NCBI GenBank assembly: GCA_000787465.1
Contig: JSYX01000422.1
Span: forward strand, 1 to 30,677
Length of the DNA stretch: 30,677 bases
Direction of reading: 5' to 3'
Origin: Thermomucor indicae-seudaticae
Taxonomy: Eukaryota > Mucoromycota > Mucoromycetes > Mucorales > Lichtheimiaceae
Shown here: piece after piece, positions 1 through 11,369 of the stretch
How the letters are laid out: each line of letters begins with the position of its first letter
Position numbering within the stretch: the first letter of the stretch is position 1
Translations under genes and position numbers: made by a program
Notes under the pieces: model-generated
What the model saw: only the letters and a program-made list of their open reading frames with translations
Told to the model about the DNA's origin: nothing
Databases searched by the model: none

Positions 1-277
1 CAGACGGAAAAACCCAGTATTTGCAAGATAGATATTTAAACAGAGGGCGTTCACTTGATATTCTGCATGCTTTTGTCTTCCCTTTTCTTCTTCATATTAC
101 ACTCTATACACTATTTGAAACGTCATATTATTGCACTGTCCATGTCATCCACAAGTGTCCATCAATGAAGATTATCATCAAGTATCGAGATGTTTGCTCC
201 CCTTCCGCGCAAAACTTTTGACCCGTGATACACACTCCTACTCGCAAGGCAGACATAGAAGGTCTTTTATTGGTGCA

Positions 278-571
278 ATGAAGGATGTTCCAACGGCAAA
301 GGTATATTTTTGTCGAGTCGCGCGATGGTACGTCCTTTCTATTTGATGAACTATTGATGCAAATTCTCATGATGATTATAGGTTTTCACCCTCTTCATGG
401 GGACCTTGGCCGACTGCAGGCCTAATCGGCGGGGGTATGGGTGGGACATATGCGTTTTCCTTCAAATTGAGCCCTGACGTTGACTCCAGTGGCTGCTCCT
501 TCAGGGCGTACAGGGTAAATGTAAATGATTCATTGAAGCAAAGTGACAAATGCACTGACCGCATCTTCTGA
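278..571 (+). CDS. Possible small two-exon protein, unidentified
   Basis: Joining 278-327 to 382-571 across a GTACGT...TATAG intron gives a 79-residue ORF with a basic N-terminus (TAKVYF.RVAR) and a Gly-rich hydrophobic stretch (WGPWPTAGLIGGGMGG). That start loosely recalls small inner-membrane respiratory subunits such as complex III subunit 10 (KVYFGRVA-type N-termini), but the C-terminal half does not continue the resemblance. The splice sites are acceptable. No homologue is recognised with certainty. It could be a real small gene, a decayed one, or chance. It lies upstream of, and on the same strand as, the FCHO/Syp1 gene. Confidence 0.27.
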
Positions 572-878
572 TTTCTCTTTGCTTCAAATTATCGTATCTG
601 TTTTGCGTAAATCATTTTGTTTTCGCTGCGCAAAGTCTTTTGAACATCTCTGTAAATTTTATTAAAGAATAAACCTGTAGAGACAGCGATCAACATTATG
701 CGGCCTTTGGCGAAATTAGGTAAGTGCAAAGTTCTGGACAGAATTTCGGGTCAACTCCCTTCCTTTCACTTTTGTTTTCGAATACAAAAGCATTCCTTTC
801 ACTCATTAACGCCATTTCCTTATCATACTCTGTTTTGTCTTTATTTCAACACCCTTCATCGCGGACCTCTTTTCCTTC
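572..878. other. Intergenic region upstream of the FCHO/Syp1 gene
   Basis: No supported gene. It holds an ATG at 698 followed by a strong donor (GTAAGTG at 720), but no acceptor joins that ATG in frame to the F-BAR ORF, so it is at most an upstream ORF or part of a 5' UTR exon. The stretch from about 755 to 878 is pyrimidine-rich, as is common just before fungal start codons. Confidence 0.5.
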
Positions 879-3800
879 ATGACTTCATCATCGGCATCGC
901 CTAATAGTAGAAGTTCTTTCGTTGAAGCATTCCTGGTATATCGACAAGCAGACTTTTAACTACAACTCAGTTAACCGTTGGAAGATAGACGGAACGACCA
1001 AAAGATGGAGTCGAATTAATACAGGGCCGACTACGTAAAGCTCTCAAACTCAATGATGAACTAGCAGAATATTTCAAGGAGAGGTAGTTTTTTCGATGAG
1101 GACAAAATTGCTCAATCGGTCAGTCTATTCTAACGAAAAACGATGCCAATAATAAAAGAGCACATGTTGAAGATCTTTATGCAAAGAGCCTCTCGAGAAT
1201 TTCCAAAAAGTACTTTGTAACCGACAAGTCATCTCTTGGGTACGCAATTGTCGACCTAAAGGAAGAACTACCCAAATATACTTATGCCAAAGTATTAGGC
1301 ACCTATTGCCAGTATGGGAGATGCTTCACAACGAAATTACTGAGCTGTACACGATTCACGCCGTGATGTCGCTAAAGATTACTGAAGACGTAGAACGGCC
1401 GCTACGAACAGCTATCCAAAATGATGCGGAATATGCAGCTATCAAATCAGTAGGCGTCCACGCTGCTTGGCAACATTATATCTGAAACGCCTTCTTACCA
1501 ACGGATTCCACATTAGATGGACGGTAACTTTCAGCGCATCATACGGGAATACGATGAACGGCTTGCGCGGGTTGTAAAGGTATGTCAATACCTAAAATTG
1601 AGTTACTTTGAGCAACTTCATTCATGTCCCTGGAAGCATAAGCGAAACGCAAGCAAGACGGGCAGCAATAAAAAGTACAACGAGTCCGAGGGCAAGCTGA
1701 TGGATGCAAACAAGCAGCTTGAGGAAATCAAAGCACAGTGGCTCCGGAGCGGTCCAGAGTATCTTCAGGTACGACTGACAGATGAACAACCTATGAAGCT
1801 ATTTCTAAATGTCAGACCACGTATTTATAGAAACACCAAACAGTGGATGAAAACCGCTGGAAGGCACTGAAGACAGCTATCCAGAATTTTGAAGTTCTTC
1901 AAAATGATCAGATGTTGAAACGTGTTGAGGCAAGTTAAGGGATACGATCATGCTAAGGCAATTATTGAGCGATAATTCAATAGGTTGCAAACAACGTATT
2001 AACAGCTGCCAGCAACTTCAATATCGAAGATGAGATATCATCCTTTTGTGCCTCACGCCCGAGCAACGTTCCTTTGCTGAAAGTGGACCACTCAGATTCT
2101 GCACAGACACCGTCTACTGCTCCCACATCTCTGTACGAAGATTCGGAACATGTAGAAAGGACAGCTACTTCTCTGGACTCGTTGGATGCAAACGGACCAG
2201 TACCTGTTCCAAGTATCTCCGGGCAAAGTCGTCGGACGACAAGTAGCAAGAAAGCAGGCAAGGAACGGAAGTGTAAGTAGATTACCAGTTTATCGGCGTT
2301 CCTTGATGGAGGCTAAAGTTCTGTATGCAGTCCTTTCTACTCTGGCATCTATCAGACGCAAACCCAAAGCATCTGAGAATGGCTACGTCAACGCAGATTT
2401 AGAACCGCCTGTCATGCATTATAATGACCATCTGAACAACTCCAGTCTTGCTACGGATGACCACAGTTTTCTATCTAACGGCGTAAGCTCAGAGAGAGAT
2501 GGTAGCATACACCAATCCACGCTCCAACAAAGTCCCAGCGACGGCATGCCATCTCCAGCACCAACTTCTCCGGCTTCCTTGAATTCACCCTCTTTGCGAA
2601 AAGCACCGAGCATCTCGGAAAGTTTATCAGGCAGCGTACAACAAGCGGTAAGCTGATATAGTTTATGTATCTGCCTGGCGACTGACACAAGCTATAGCCG
2701 AGAACGTTGGTAGACGCTGAAGGCTATTCAATACCTCCACCAGATCGTGCAGCCTGGCCAGGAGACTCGAACGCAGGGGCTATACTGGACGACGATTTTG
2801 GCTCAGACAGTGGCAGGTAAAGTCTGGTGAGAAACGCCAGTATAACGCAAGGGCTTGTTCATGACCTAGTCATACATAGCTTGTTCAGTAACCATCAGCA
2901 ACGCCTCAAGGTTGATATCAAAAATGATGTCAAAGAAGAGGATGCTACACACGCAGCGGTTGCTCTGACGCGGGTGTCTTCCCTCTTGAAAGAGAAGAGC
3001 ACAGTTGGATCTGGTAAACGCCGCGGCCGTCGAGAGAACATGAGAGCTACACGGCTTCTAGATCCAGTGCAAGAACAACAACCTCAGCCATCCGTCACTG
3101 TGCAGAGCTCACAGCCCGAGTCTGTCGTACCTGACTCTAGTCAGCCGACCTCACCTTTCGAGGACACGTTTGGAACACCGGCGACACTTTCAACGAGTGA
3201 TCAAGTGCCGAGTATCAAAGTCCATGTGACTGAAGTGATCCATGCTCTTTTGAAAGGTGGTGATGTCGTTCGTACGACAGTCCTGGGTGAAGTCAAGATC
3301 GCATACGAGGGTCCCTCGGAAACGAACGGACCAGTGTGCTTTCGACTCGACCACGCAGAGGAACTCGAGCGCATTGCTCCGAATCAAAGCTATGTGAAAT
3401 CTTTGGAAGGTCGGCCAGGCGTCTATCAGCTCGACACGCATATGTTTCACTTGGCGGGTGGCAGCCCTGTTGCATGCTTCAAATATCAAGTTAAGGTTGA
3501 CACGCCTGACCATGTGATACCGATCTGGGTCAAACCGATGTGGAAGTGTGACCAAGAACAGACCCTTCTTTTAGTCAAGTACCGAAAGACTGGGTCATTG
3601 CTTCGAGATGTGCAGCGAGTATTCTTCATGACTACAGTAAACGGTAACGTGCAAAATGTGCAAAGTATCCCGGCTGGCCAATGGATGGTGGAGCAAGAGA
3701 AGATGGTCTGGCCTCTGGAAGACTGGCAACCGCAAGAAGAAATGACTCTTCGAGCCAAATTTATAACCAAACAACAAGGAGAGCCACAACAGATCGCGGT

Positions 3801-3939
3801 CCGATTTGAAGCACGAGACTGGCTGGTGTCTTCAGTGGCCATAACCCAAGGTGATGAACATGACTCTGGCCTTGTGTGGGCACACATTGCTGCAACCGAA
3901 AGATCTGTTCGCAGTGGAAAATACGTCGCAGAAGCGTAA
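879..3939 (+). CDS. SYP1: FCHO/Syp1-family muniscin: F-BAR plus mu-homology domain
   Basis: Early endocytic adaptor: the F-BAR domain bends the plasma membrane and the C-terminal mu-homology domain binds cargo and Ede1/Eps15-type partners at clathrin sites. Exons: 879-935, 989-1083, 1159-1239, 1299-1449, 1517-1579, 1637-1768, 1831-1929, 1984-2270, 2356-2647, 2698-2816, 2889-3939; all phases agree, giving about 808 residues, close to human FCHO1/2 and yeast Syp1. F-BAR is roughly residues 12-255 (SFVEAFL start, HLLPVWEML, Gln/Glu/Lys-rich helices). A Ser/Pro-rich linker with a GKRRGRREN basic motif follows, then the muHD at about 568-808. The start is the in-frame ATG at 879 directly before SSSASPNSRSSFVEAFL. 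Intron 7 (1930-1983) has a GC-AG border. The intron after 2270 is ambiguous: donor 2273 with acceptor 2330 also keeps the frame. Confidence 0.9.
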
Positions 3940-4330
3940 AACTTAATACTCTAGACCTGTATCATAGCTAGCAATGAAAAATAACCCCGGTTTATGCAGA
4001 CCTGATGTACACTAAGGGGACTATCTGAATATCGCTGTCTTTGTTAAAGAAAAACTTGTTCCACTTACAACAAGTTATTATTTGCAGTGTTGAGCGTCGT
4101 GTGCCTGAAATGGATAAGGTGGATTTGATAAAGTTCATTGACATAAAGATATGCTGCAGTGTCCACCATTGGCTAATATTCCGCTGGACAAAGTGAGGTT
4201 TCCCAGCCACAGAATACGATCTTCTCTCCAATTCTCATATCCTTAGTACCGTCCTTTGCATCGCTTTACACTTCGACACTCCTAATTCCAGACATTGTAA
4301 CTATAAACTCTCTGATTACGGCATACATCC
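3940..4330. other. Intergenic region, FCHO 3' end to transportin 5' end
   Basis: No gene supported. It contains the 3' UTR of the FCHO gene, without an exact AATAAA close to the stop codon, and the promoter of the transportin gene. The only open frames are short and out of context. Confidence 0.5.
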
Positions 4331-7300
4331 ATGGCCACCTGGCAGCCTCACCAGCAAGGCTTGCACGACCTGCTCGTTCTGCTTCGGGAGGCCGTGCATC
4401 CCGAAACCACAGACCAGGCGTTAGTTCATCAGGTTTGGGAGAGAGGGGCTAGAAAATCGCAAGGATAATCAAAAGGAGATTTATCTGAGAGGTTTCTTTA
4501 TAACAGAAACTAGCATCATATAATGCTTTCCCAGAATATAACTCATATCTGGCTTATATATTGATAAAGATGCCTCAAGAAGATCCATATACACGAGCGA
4601 TAGCGGGTATTCACCTGAAAAACAACATTCGATCCTTTTTCAACTCGATGCCCTTGGTGGTCTTGGATTACATCAAGCAATGTTGCATAGAAGCATTGGA
4701 TTGCCCTGATCCAGCGCCAAGTGTGCGTCGAACGGTCGGAACCGTTATTACTGCTATCGTTACGCGCGGTCAGGCGCACAACTGGGTAGAAATCTTGCAT
4801 GTCCTGGTTGCCAAACTGGACAGCACAGACCCGGTTGTGGTGGAGGTAAGAGAGAAACGAGGTTTTTTTTTTGAGTAACTTGACTGGTTTAGTGAGAGAT
4901 TTTATCTCTTGTAACAAACAGATGGCCTTTGATACCCTTGGTAAAATTTGTGAGGACGCAGCGCGAGACCTTGATCAAGAAATGGACGGTATCCGGCCCC
5001 TCAACTTTATGATACCAAAGTTCATTCGTTTCTTTTACAATCCCGACCCCAAACTCCGTGTACTTGCTATTGCGGCTGCTAGTCAGTTCGTAACGCTCCG
5101 GTCACAGTCGCTCATGTGCAACATGGAGGCCTATTTGCAGGGCCTCTTTGCACGGGCCACCGATCCCAGTCCTGAGGTCCGACAGGAAATCTGCCGGTCC
5201 CTCGTCATGGTCCTGGAGGTCCGACCTGACAAGCTTGAGCCATCCATGCCTGCCGTGATCGATTACATGATCTATTGCACACAGGATACCAACGAGCAAA
5301 TCGCCCTAGAGGCATGCGATTTTTGGATTCAATTTGCCAATATCAGCGATATAGTCGACCGCTTAATACCTTTCCTAGACCGGATTGTTCCTGCCCTGCT
5401 GCGCCGTATGGTCTATTCAGAAGCTGATCTCTTAATGCTTGGTGGGGATGAAGACGATACCCATGTGCCTGACAACGAGCAGGATATCAGGCCTCGTTTT
5501 TATCGTAGCAAATCACGTTCGATGAGTCACAGTCTTGCAGCGAATAGCTCACGGGAAAAAGAAAACGACGACGGGAGCAAAAATAATGATGACGACGAAG
5601 ACGCCGAAAGTGAGGATGGCGAGGACCTGGACGATGATGAGTTTTATTCAGAGTGGACGTTACGGAAATGCAGTGCTGCTGCACTCGATGTCCTTTCAAT
5701 GACCTATAAAGGCCGAGTCGTGAGTGCTCTGCTTCCACTGCTTAATCACAATTTATTTAGTCAGGACTGGAAAGAGCGTGAAAGCGGCATTCTCGCACTC
5801 GGAGCCGCTGCAGAAGGTGAGCGAATATAGAAGGGTAGAGAAAAGTGATATGGCTCCGGGCAATGTTAAAACTTACGGGTTTTGTAGGAGGCATGGACGA
5901 TATCGCACCTCATTTGCCAGACATGATGCCCTATTTACTTCAAAGCCTTAATGATTCCAAGGTATACTGGGGTTTGTGAAGGATGAAGATCGAGCGAGGG
6001 TGATATATTTGACACGCCAAAAAACGGTGTAGCCATTAATACGATCCATCACCTGCTGGGCACTTGGGCGTTTCTCTCGGTGGTGTGTTGATCAAGCGTC
6101 CACGCCACAAGGTTGCAAAGACTACTTTGAACCTGTTCTTTTCAGTCTGCTGGAGCGGATCCTTGACAGGAATAAGCGAGTACAAGAAGCTGCCTGTTCG
6201 GCATTTGCAACACTGGAAGAGGAAGCAACAGTGGAACTCATACCATACCTTGAACCCATTTTAATCAAGCTGACTACCGCATTTAATATGTACCAACACA
6301 AGAATCTACTGATATTATATGACGCCCTTGGGACCCTGGCTGAATCTGTGGGTTCCGCACTCAATCAACCGCGATGTTTACAAATCATGATGCCTCCTTT
6401 GATAACTCAATGGAATAACTTGTCAGATAACGACACTGACTTGTTCCCACTTCTTGAGGTATACTATTCTTTCCGGACAGCATTGAAGAGTACGAACATA
6501 AAGAGTTCTTTCCATTATAGTGCTTATCTTCTGTCACTGCTGCACTCGGAACAGGGTTTGCCAATTTTGCTGAGCCAGTGTTCACACGGTGTCTTAAGCT
6601 TGTTGCCTCGACGCTGCATCAAGTGGTCATGGCAGATCAGAGTCCGGTTGAATACGATCCGCCTGACGTGGAGCGCATGGTCGTGGCCCTCGACTTGTTA
6701 TCCGGCCTTGTACAAGGGATGGGTCCACTCATCGATCCTCTCGTTGCCAATTCAGACCCTCCTCTTTTGTCCTTGCTTCTCGTTTGCATTCATGTAAGCA
6801 CTGCTACGGCAAGGAATTTCACTACAACAACTAATGTCGCTTTAGGACCCAGTAACAGAAGTCCTTCAGGCGACATATGCATTAATAGGCGATCTTGCCA
6901 TTGCCTGCTTTGGCCGTCTTCGTCCCCAGCTCGGCGATATCATGCCCGAGCTTGTTGAACAAATCAATAACGAATACCAGTTTGTCTCTGTCTCCAACAA
7001 CGCGATATGGGCTGCCGGCGAGATTGCGCTACGCTGGGGCAAAGAAATAGAACCTTACGTCGAACGTCTTTATGCACGACTGCTTCCAATGTTGGTGAAC
7101 ATGCCGGTGCAAGATTCTCTGCAAGTCAACGCTGTGATCACGATAGGTCGCTTAGGTTGTGCATGTCCAGCACTCCTTGCTGGACGTTTACCTCAGTTTA
7201 TCAAACCTTGGTTACAGAAATCCGACGCCATACGGGAAAACGACGAAATGGATACGGCTTTCCAAGGTCTCTGTGAGATCATAAAACTTAATCCTCAAGG

Positions 7301-7617
7301 TATCGGCGACGTGAGTATCTTTTTCTGTTAGGTTTCATTTAGATGTTGGCTAAGACAAAAGACCGTTTCAGTTGAACCTTTTACTTGAAGCGATTGGTCA
7401 GTGGCAACGTCCGTCAGCGGCACTGGCCAAGTCCTTCAACGAGGTATGCAGTGTCTTCTTCGGAAAACTGTATGAGCAGCAACACTAAACCGATTTTCAG
7501 ATTTTGACGGGTTACCGAAATATGCTTGATGATGAGCAATGGCAACAAACTTGGCGAGCATTACTACCAGACACACGGCAATCACTATCGCGACGCTACG
7601 GAATAGAATCTACTTGA
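4331..7617 (+). CDS. KAP104: Transportin / karyopherin beta-2 (Kap104-type importin)
   Basis: Nuclear import receptor for PY-NLS cargo such as hnRNP proteins. It releases cargo on RanGTP binding. Exons: 4331-4432, 4507-4845, 4922-5816, 5888-5961, 6033-6458, 6521-6793, 6846-7310, 7372-7443, 7501-7617; phases agree and give 920 residues, against 918 in yeast Kap104 and about 890 in human TNPO1. HEAT repeats run the full length. Recognisable blocks are [11 protein letters not shown] at the start, [37 protein letters not shown] and [15 protein letters not shown]. The acidic H8 loop, about residues 321-388, is rich in Asp/Glu (runs such as [18 protein letters not shown]); in transportins it couples RanGTP binding to cargo release. 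It is convergent with the anoctamin gene, with 117 nt between stop codons. Confidence 0.95.
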
Positions 7618-7621
7618 ACGC

Positions 7622-7627
7622 AATAAA
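7622..7627 (+). terminator. Polyadenylation signal AATAAA of the transportin gene
   Basis: An exact AATAAA begins 5 nt after the transportin stop codon. The very short distance implies a short 3' UTR, consistent with the opposing anoctamin gene ending 117 nt away. Only the hexamer is seen; the cleavage site is not. Confidence 0.45.
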
Positions 7628-7734
7628 AGAGCTTGCATTGTCCAACAATGGAAACCAGAACGGCCCGAGAGTAGCAGCAGTGACTAGGTGACAACTTGTA
7701 CATATTGTAAAAACTTCAGTTGTCGTAAAGCATT

Positions 7735-10360
7735 TCAATCTGTCTTTAGTGCATTTGATATCAATTGCAGTCCGTCATCCTGACTATGATTAGTCCAAAA
7801 TGTTTGAGTTAGAGTATCATCCGATCCTTCAGCAAGCTCATTTCGGATATTTTCTTCTAGCGTTGATTGCTTATTTCCTTGGGCGTGATCAACCAGTATA
7901 CGCTGAAGCCAGATCTTTTTCAACCTGTAGTCCTCTTGTCGTACCAAGATATCAGATCGACTTGGGATGGCGTCCAAAGCGCTTCGAACAACAAGACGTA
8001 TAATAACGTAGATGTGCTCCGCTAATAGAACGGCAAGGACTGTAAAGATGGACGTGTAGCGTGAATGGATATCGGTGGACGGGTGAAAGAGGTAGGCGAA
8101 GGAGGCCATGGTCACAGACGACAGCCATGTCAATGTTTCCTGTTGTATACTTGATCAACGATCCCTCTCCATCAGACAGTGCTACGCCTTTAGTCCTTAC
8201 ATTATTCCCGATCCATGGACCGATGCCTTCAGCACGGAGAGGAACAGGACGTCTTGATATAATGCGTTATATACGTGACCCGAGAGGGCAAACGTAGCAA
8301 TACTGTACCTTGTGTATTTGCAGATTTTGACTGCATCTCCTCGAAGCTCGAGCCAGTTATTAATCATGCAGCATAAAGCGGTTAATGGCCAAACGGTCGA
8401 AAACATGCTGACATAACCAAACTAAAATACCATATCAATCGCACTTTCTTATCTCTTTCTGCTTCCCAAAAAAACTTACTTGGATAACCATCTCAACGTA
8501 ATCCGTGTATATGTTGTACTCAGGCAGGTCAATTTCGCGGTATAGTTTCTCCATAAAGGCAGCTTCAGAGCCGCCCGTGGGCTTTTCTTCGGTGCCTGTT
8601 TCCGGTTCGTTCTTCCCAAGCTTCTTCTTGAGTTTGGGTAAAATCTTTTTCACTGCATAAGGCAGAATCATCTCTGTTGCAAATCCAATGATCTGACCAG
8701 TGACGACAAAGTAGACAAGCTGTGCACGCAGACGTTGAAAATCAGCCTTTTTGTGGTTATGGTTAATGTTGAGCTCGGTCAAGTACGGCAAGACATGGTC
8801 TCCGAATGGGATATAAACCCAAGCAATGAAAAACTAGAAGCAAATATGAGCACTCTGGAGGATATGGTATTAGCAGGCTAACCTACCAAGGACAAGTAAG
8901 AGACTAAAAAGTTTGCTACGAAGATCTTTTGCGTATAATGGTACTCCCATGAGGTATCTGTTTCGTGCATCTCCCAATTGTTCAATATCCGGACCCAATA
9001 TGAGTAAACATTCGACATTGTAGGGATAAGCAAAGCATAACCAATGGTCGGTGCATAATGCTAATGCCCAAACTAAGTAACACGGATAGGGATAGACACT
9101 AAATTGAAAAGTACAGCGTACCAAGATTTGGCGGAAAGGACCAGCATAGTACTCGTGTAGGAACAGTTGAAGGACGAATACGCACGTTACAATAATGCTC
9201 AGAGCCACTGCACCTAGCGCCACACCGGGTACTGACAAGGCGCGTCGCATAAACAGTTTCCAGAGTGGACAATAAGGCATCTCTTCTCCTGTCACTTGAT
9301 CCGTCACAGTTCGATCACCTTTGAATTCAAGACGCCTTTTCTCGTGTTTGGAGCAGTTTCTCACGTTCCAGGCCACAGCAATCTCCTGCTCCTTTCTTTT
9401 CCACACCTCAATGAACACAACGGACCATACAAGCATGGCTAGAGAATACCACACGCTCAGGGATTGGGCTCCACTGATGGTAATCAGCAGACCAAGTACA
9501 GCAGGCCCTGCAAGCCATAACAAGTAGTTTTGGAGATAAGCGAAGTAGAATGCAACCTGTTGGTTATTCGGCTTAGCAAACCGACTTCTCCAATGCTTTG
9601 CAGGTGAACATACCTTTTCGCCAAACTGATTTCGTATATTCATCAAGTCTTCCTTGTTAATTAACCATTTTTTTGACCAAGCATGAATCCATCCCTACCC
9701 GGCAACTCAGGTTACGCTTCAGGACAACAATATCATCACGTTCGTTTTCCGTTACCTTGTTGAATTCATCGTTATGCAATGGCGTAATGCTTTCTACATA
9801 GTCATCCAAGCCTGGTGATATATTTGCTCCTCCGTCTGACTCCAGTCCCGTCAATATCTCGTAGACAAGTCGTAGTCGCTCTGCCTCTGTCAAATCTTTG
9901 GCTGTGAAAGCATCACCGGCTTGCTCCAGCCCGCTCACTCGGATCCCAAGCAGAAAATCGCGTACCCTTGACGACAATCCGTTATTAAATAAAACTCGGG
10001 AAAAGTATCCGCATCTTTCAGAGTTTACCGCTCTCGTTTGATCTCTTCTTCAAGCACCGTCGACGGACAGGCCACAAGGATAAGCAAGACGTCACTTGTT
10101 TTCCCTGGCTTTATCTGATACCAAAGGCCAGCACGCGAAAGTTTCCTTGTTAAACTTATCAACGCCTCTGAAACCTTCTTTTTATTTTGCTCAGTTTTCT
10201 CCTCTGGAAATCTAAACACAATAACGTAGTCGACACCGGCATTGAATGAGGAGAGACCATTGTGAGGTACATTGCCCTTGGATTCTTTTGGTGTTTCTGG
10301 AGCTTGTGCCACTGCACCAGTTGGGAATAGGTGCGAAAATTCCTGTTGCGGGTGCGCCAT
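7735..10360 (-). CDS. Anoctamin / TMEM16-family membrane protein, probable Ca2+-activated lipid scramblase
   Basis: Ten-helix membrane protein of the family containing fungal nhTMEM16/afTMEM16 scramblases and yeast Ist2. Exons on the minus strand: 10029-10360, 9756-9966, 9614-9694, 9122-9556, 8887-9060, 8480-8833, 8309-8421, 8201-8252, 7735-8139; phases agree, giving 718 residues (afTMEM16 is about 735). The soluble N-terminal alpha/beta domain (VDYVIVFRF...) is followed by helices from about residue 215. Ca2+-site residues appear intact: E465 in the ATEMILPY helix, D522 and E525 in DYVEMVIQFGY, E554 and D558 in NWLELRGDAVK. The 3- and 4-residue spacings within the pairs match nhTMEM16. The family motif RRPVPLRAEGIGPW is present near residue 570. 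Unlike Ist2 there is no long C-terminal tail, so scramblase activity is more likely than a pure ER tether role. That is inferred. Confidence 0.92.
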
Positions 10361-10665
10361 TGCTTTCAGACCGCCCTGGTTCTTTTTTTCCCTTCCTTTG
10401 AAGAAAACAAAGGAAGGGCCTTGGCAAGAGTGGTTTCAGAATTTTTTCAAGGCGCGACATGCATGAATTTTCGTGCATTGATCCCAAAAACTGTTTTTTA
10501 ACGGATGCCCTGCATAGGTCTGCTAGGGTTACCAGGACCACAACCGAACGAAAATGGCAGCGCGATCATTACAAAAACTGCTTGCGCTACCCTTTTAACA
10601 CAAATTGTTATACAGGATCAAGGGTTGATTCTCAATTAAAAGAGTGAGTTTCCCCAAAACCATTA
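10361..10665. other. Intergenic region between the divergent anoctamin gene and small-gene candidate
   Basis: No gene supported. It would contain the anoctamin promoter. It carries the string TTGCGCTACCC near 10581, which also occurs near 18742 in the gene-poor stretch. Confidence 0.4.
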
Positions 10666-11016
10666 ATGCAGGGAAAGAAGCGTAAAGCACCGGATGATCT
10701 TGAGACAAAACGCGAAAAGAAGCGCGGAAGAGCACAGCGAGACCATGCGAACGAGAATCCCATGGCGTAATCATCGAGAACAGCCTCATGTGTGCCCTCT
10801 GATCAGCCTGGGCATGCGACTGCAAGGGTAACAGCTTGCCCAAATCACCAATTACAGTAAGCGTCAAGGAAAAAGTCCGGATTGTTCGGCTGCCATAGAC
10901 GGAGTGATTTACAATATGACTCCATTGTTCACGTTCAGTATCATAATGTGCTCCGTGACAAGATTCTAGAGGTTTGCGCCCTCATTCGGGAAGTTGTTGA
11001 CCCGCCTGCTTATTAA
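10666..11016 (+). CDS. Candidate small spliced gene, unidentified, splicing unresolved
   Basis: Two coding-looking segments occur on the plus strand. The first starts at ATG 10666 with a very basic N-terminus (MQGKKRKAPDDLETKREKKR) and reaches a TAA at 10768. The last runs from about 10903 to TAA 11014-11016 and reads DLQYDSIVHVQYHNVLRDK followed by ILEVCALIREVVDPPAY, which looks like a helical protein tail. Between them, other frames contain plausible peptide (IIENSLMCAL, ISLGMRLQG, VKEKVRIVRLP), and there is a good donor GTAAGC at 10857. I could not find one splicing pattern joining all of it, so it is either a small intron-containing gene or one broken by frameshifts. The family is not recognised. 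Confidence 0.28.
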
Positions 11017-11369
11017 TTTTATTAATCGACACCAAGTTGCAGCCAAACCATAAGTGAGCTACCTGCCGTTCATTGCTAGTTTGAAGCCTGCCAATCGCAG
11101 TGACGAACATCATGCAGATATGTGGTTTCGGCGCTGCAGTATACCAAAATCTCCCTATTTTCCTCTTGACGCAGCCTATCACACTTTTCCTTTCTTTAAC
11201 TTCTCTTTTATAAAGTGAATTAGGTTCAACATTAACTGAGTAATGATAAATGAATGGTCTTTATGACAGCGCTGCAACAAACGGGATGATTCATGCGGAA
11301 GCGGACTTTTCTAGCCTTCAAGCATCGGAAACATCCAGAATCCATTCTTTTGGTTGCTTCAGAGCAATA
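11017..11369. other. Intergenic region upstream of SGT1
   Basis: No separate gene is seen. The frame of SGT1 stays open upstream to about 11250 with an in-frame upstream ATG, but homology begins only at 11370, so this is read as promoter and 5' UTR. Confidence 0.45.

Noticed and set aside
698..904. ATG 698 as the start of the FCHO/Syp1 gene, followed by a strong GTAAGTG donor
   Set aside because: The phase after this exon fits no acceptor before the F-BAR ORF, while ATG 879 opens the ORF directly.
3190..3555. 121-codon minus-strand ORF inside the muHD exon of FCHO/Syp1
   Set aside because: It lies antisense to well-conserved coding sequence and has no recognisable protein features.
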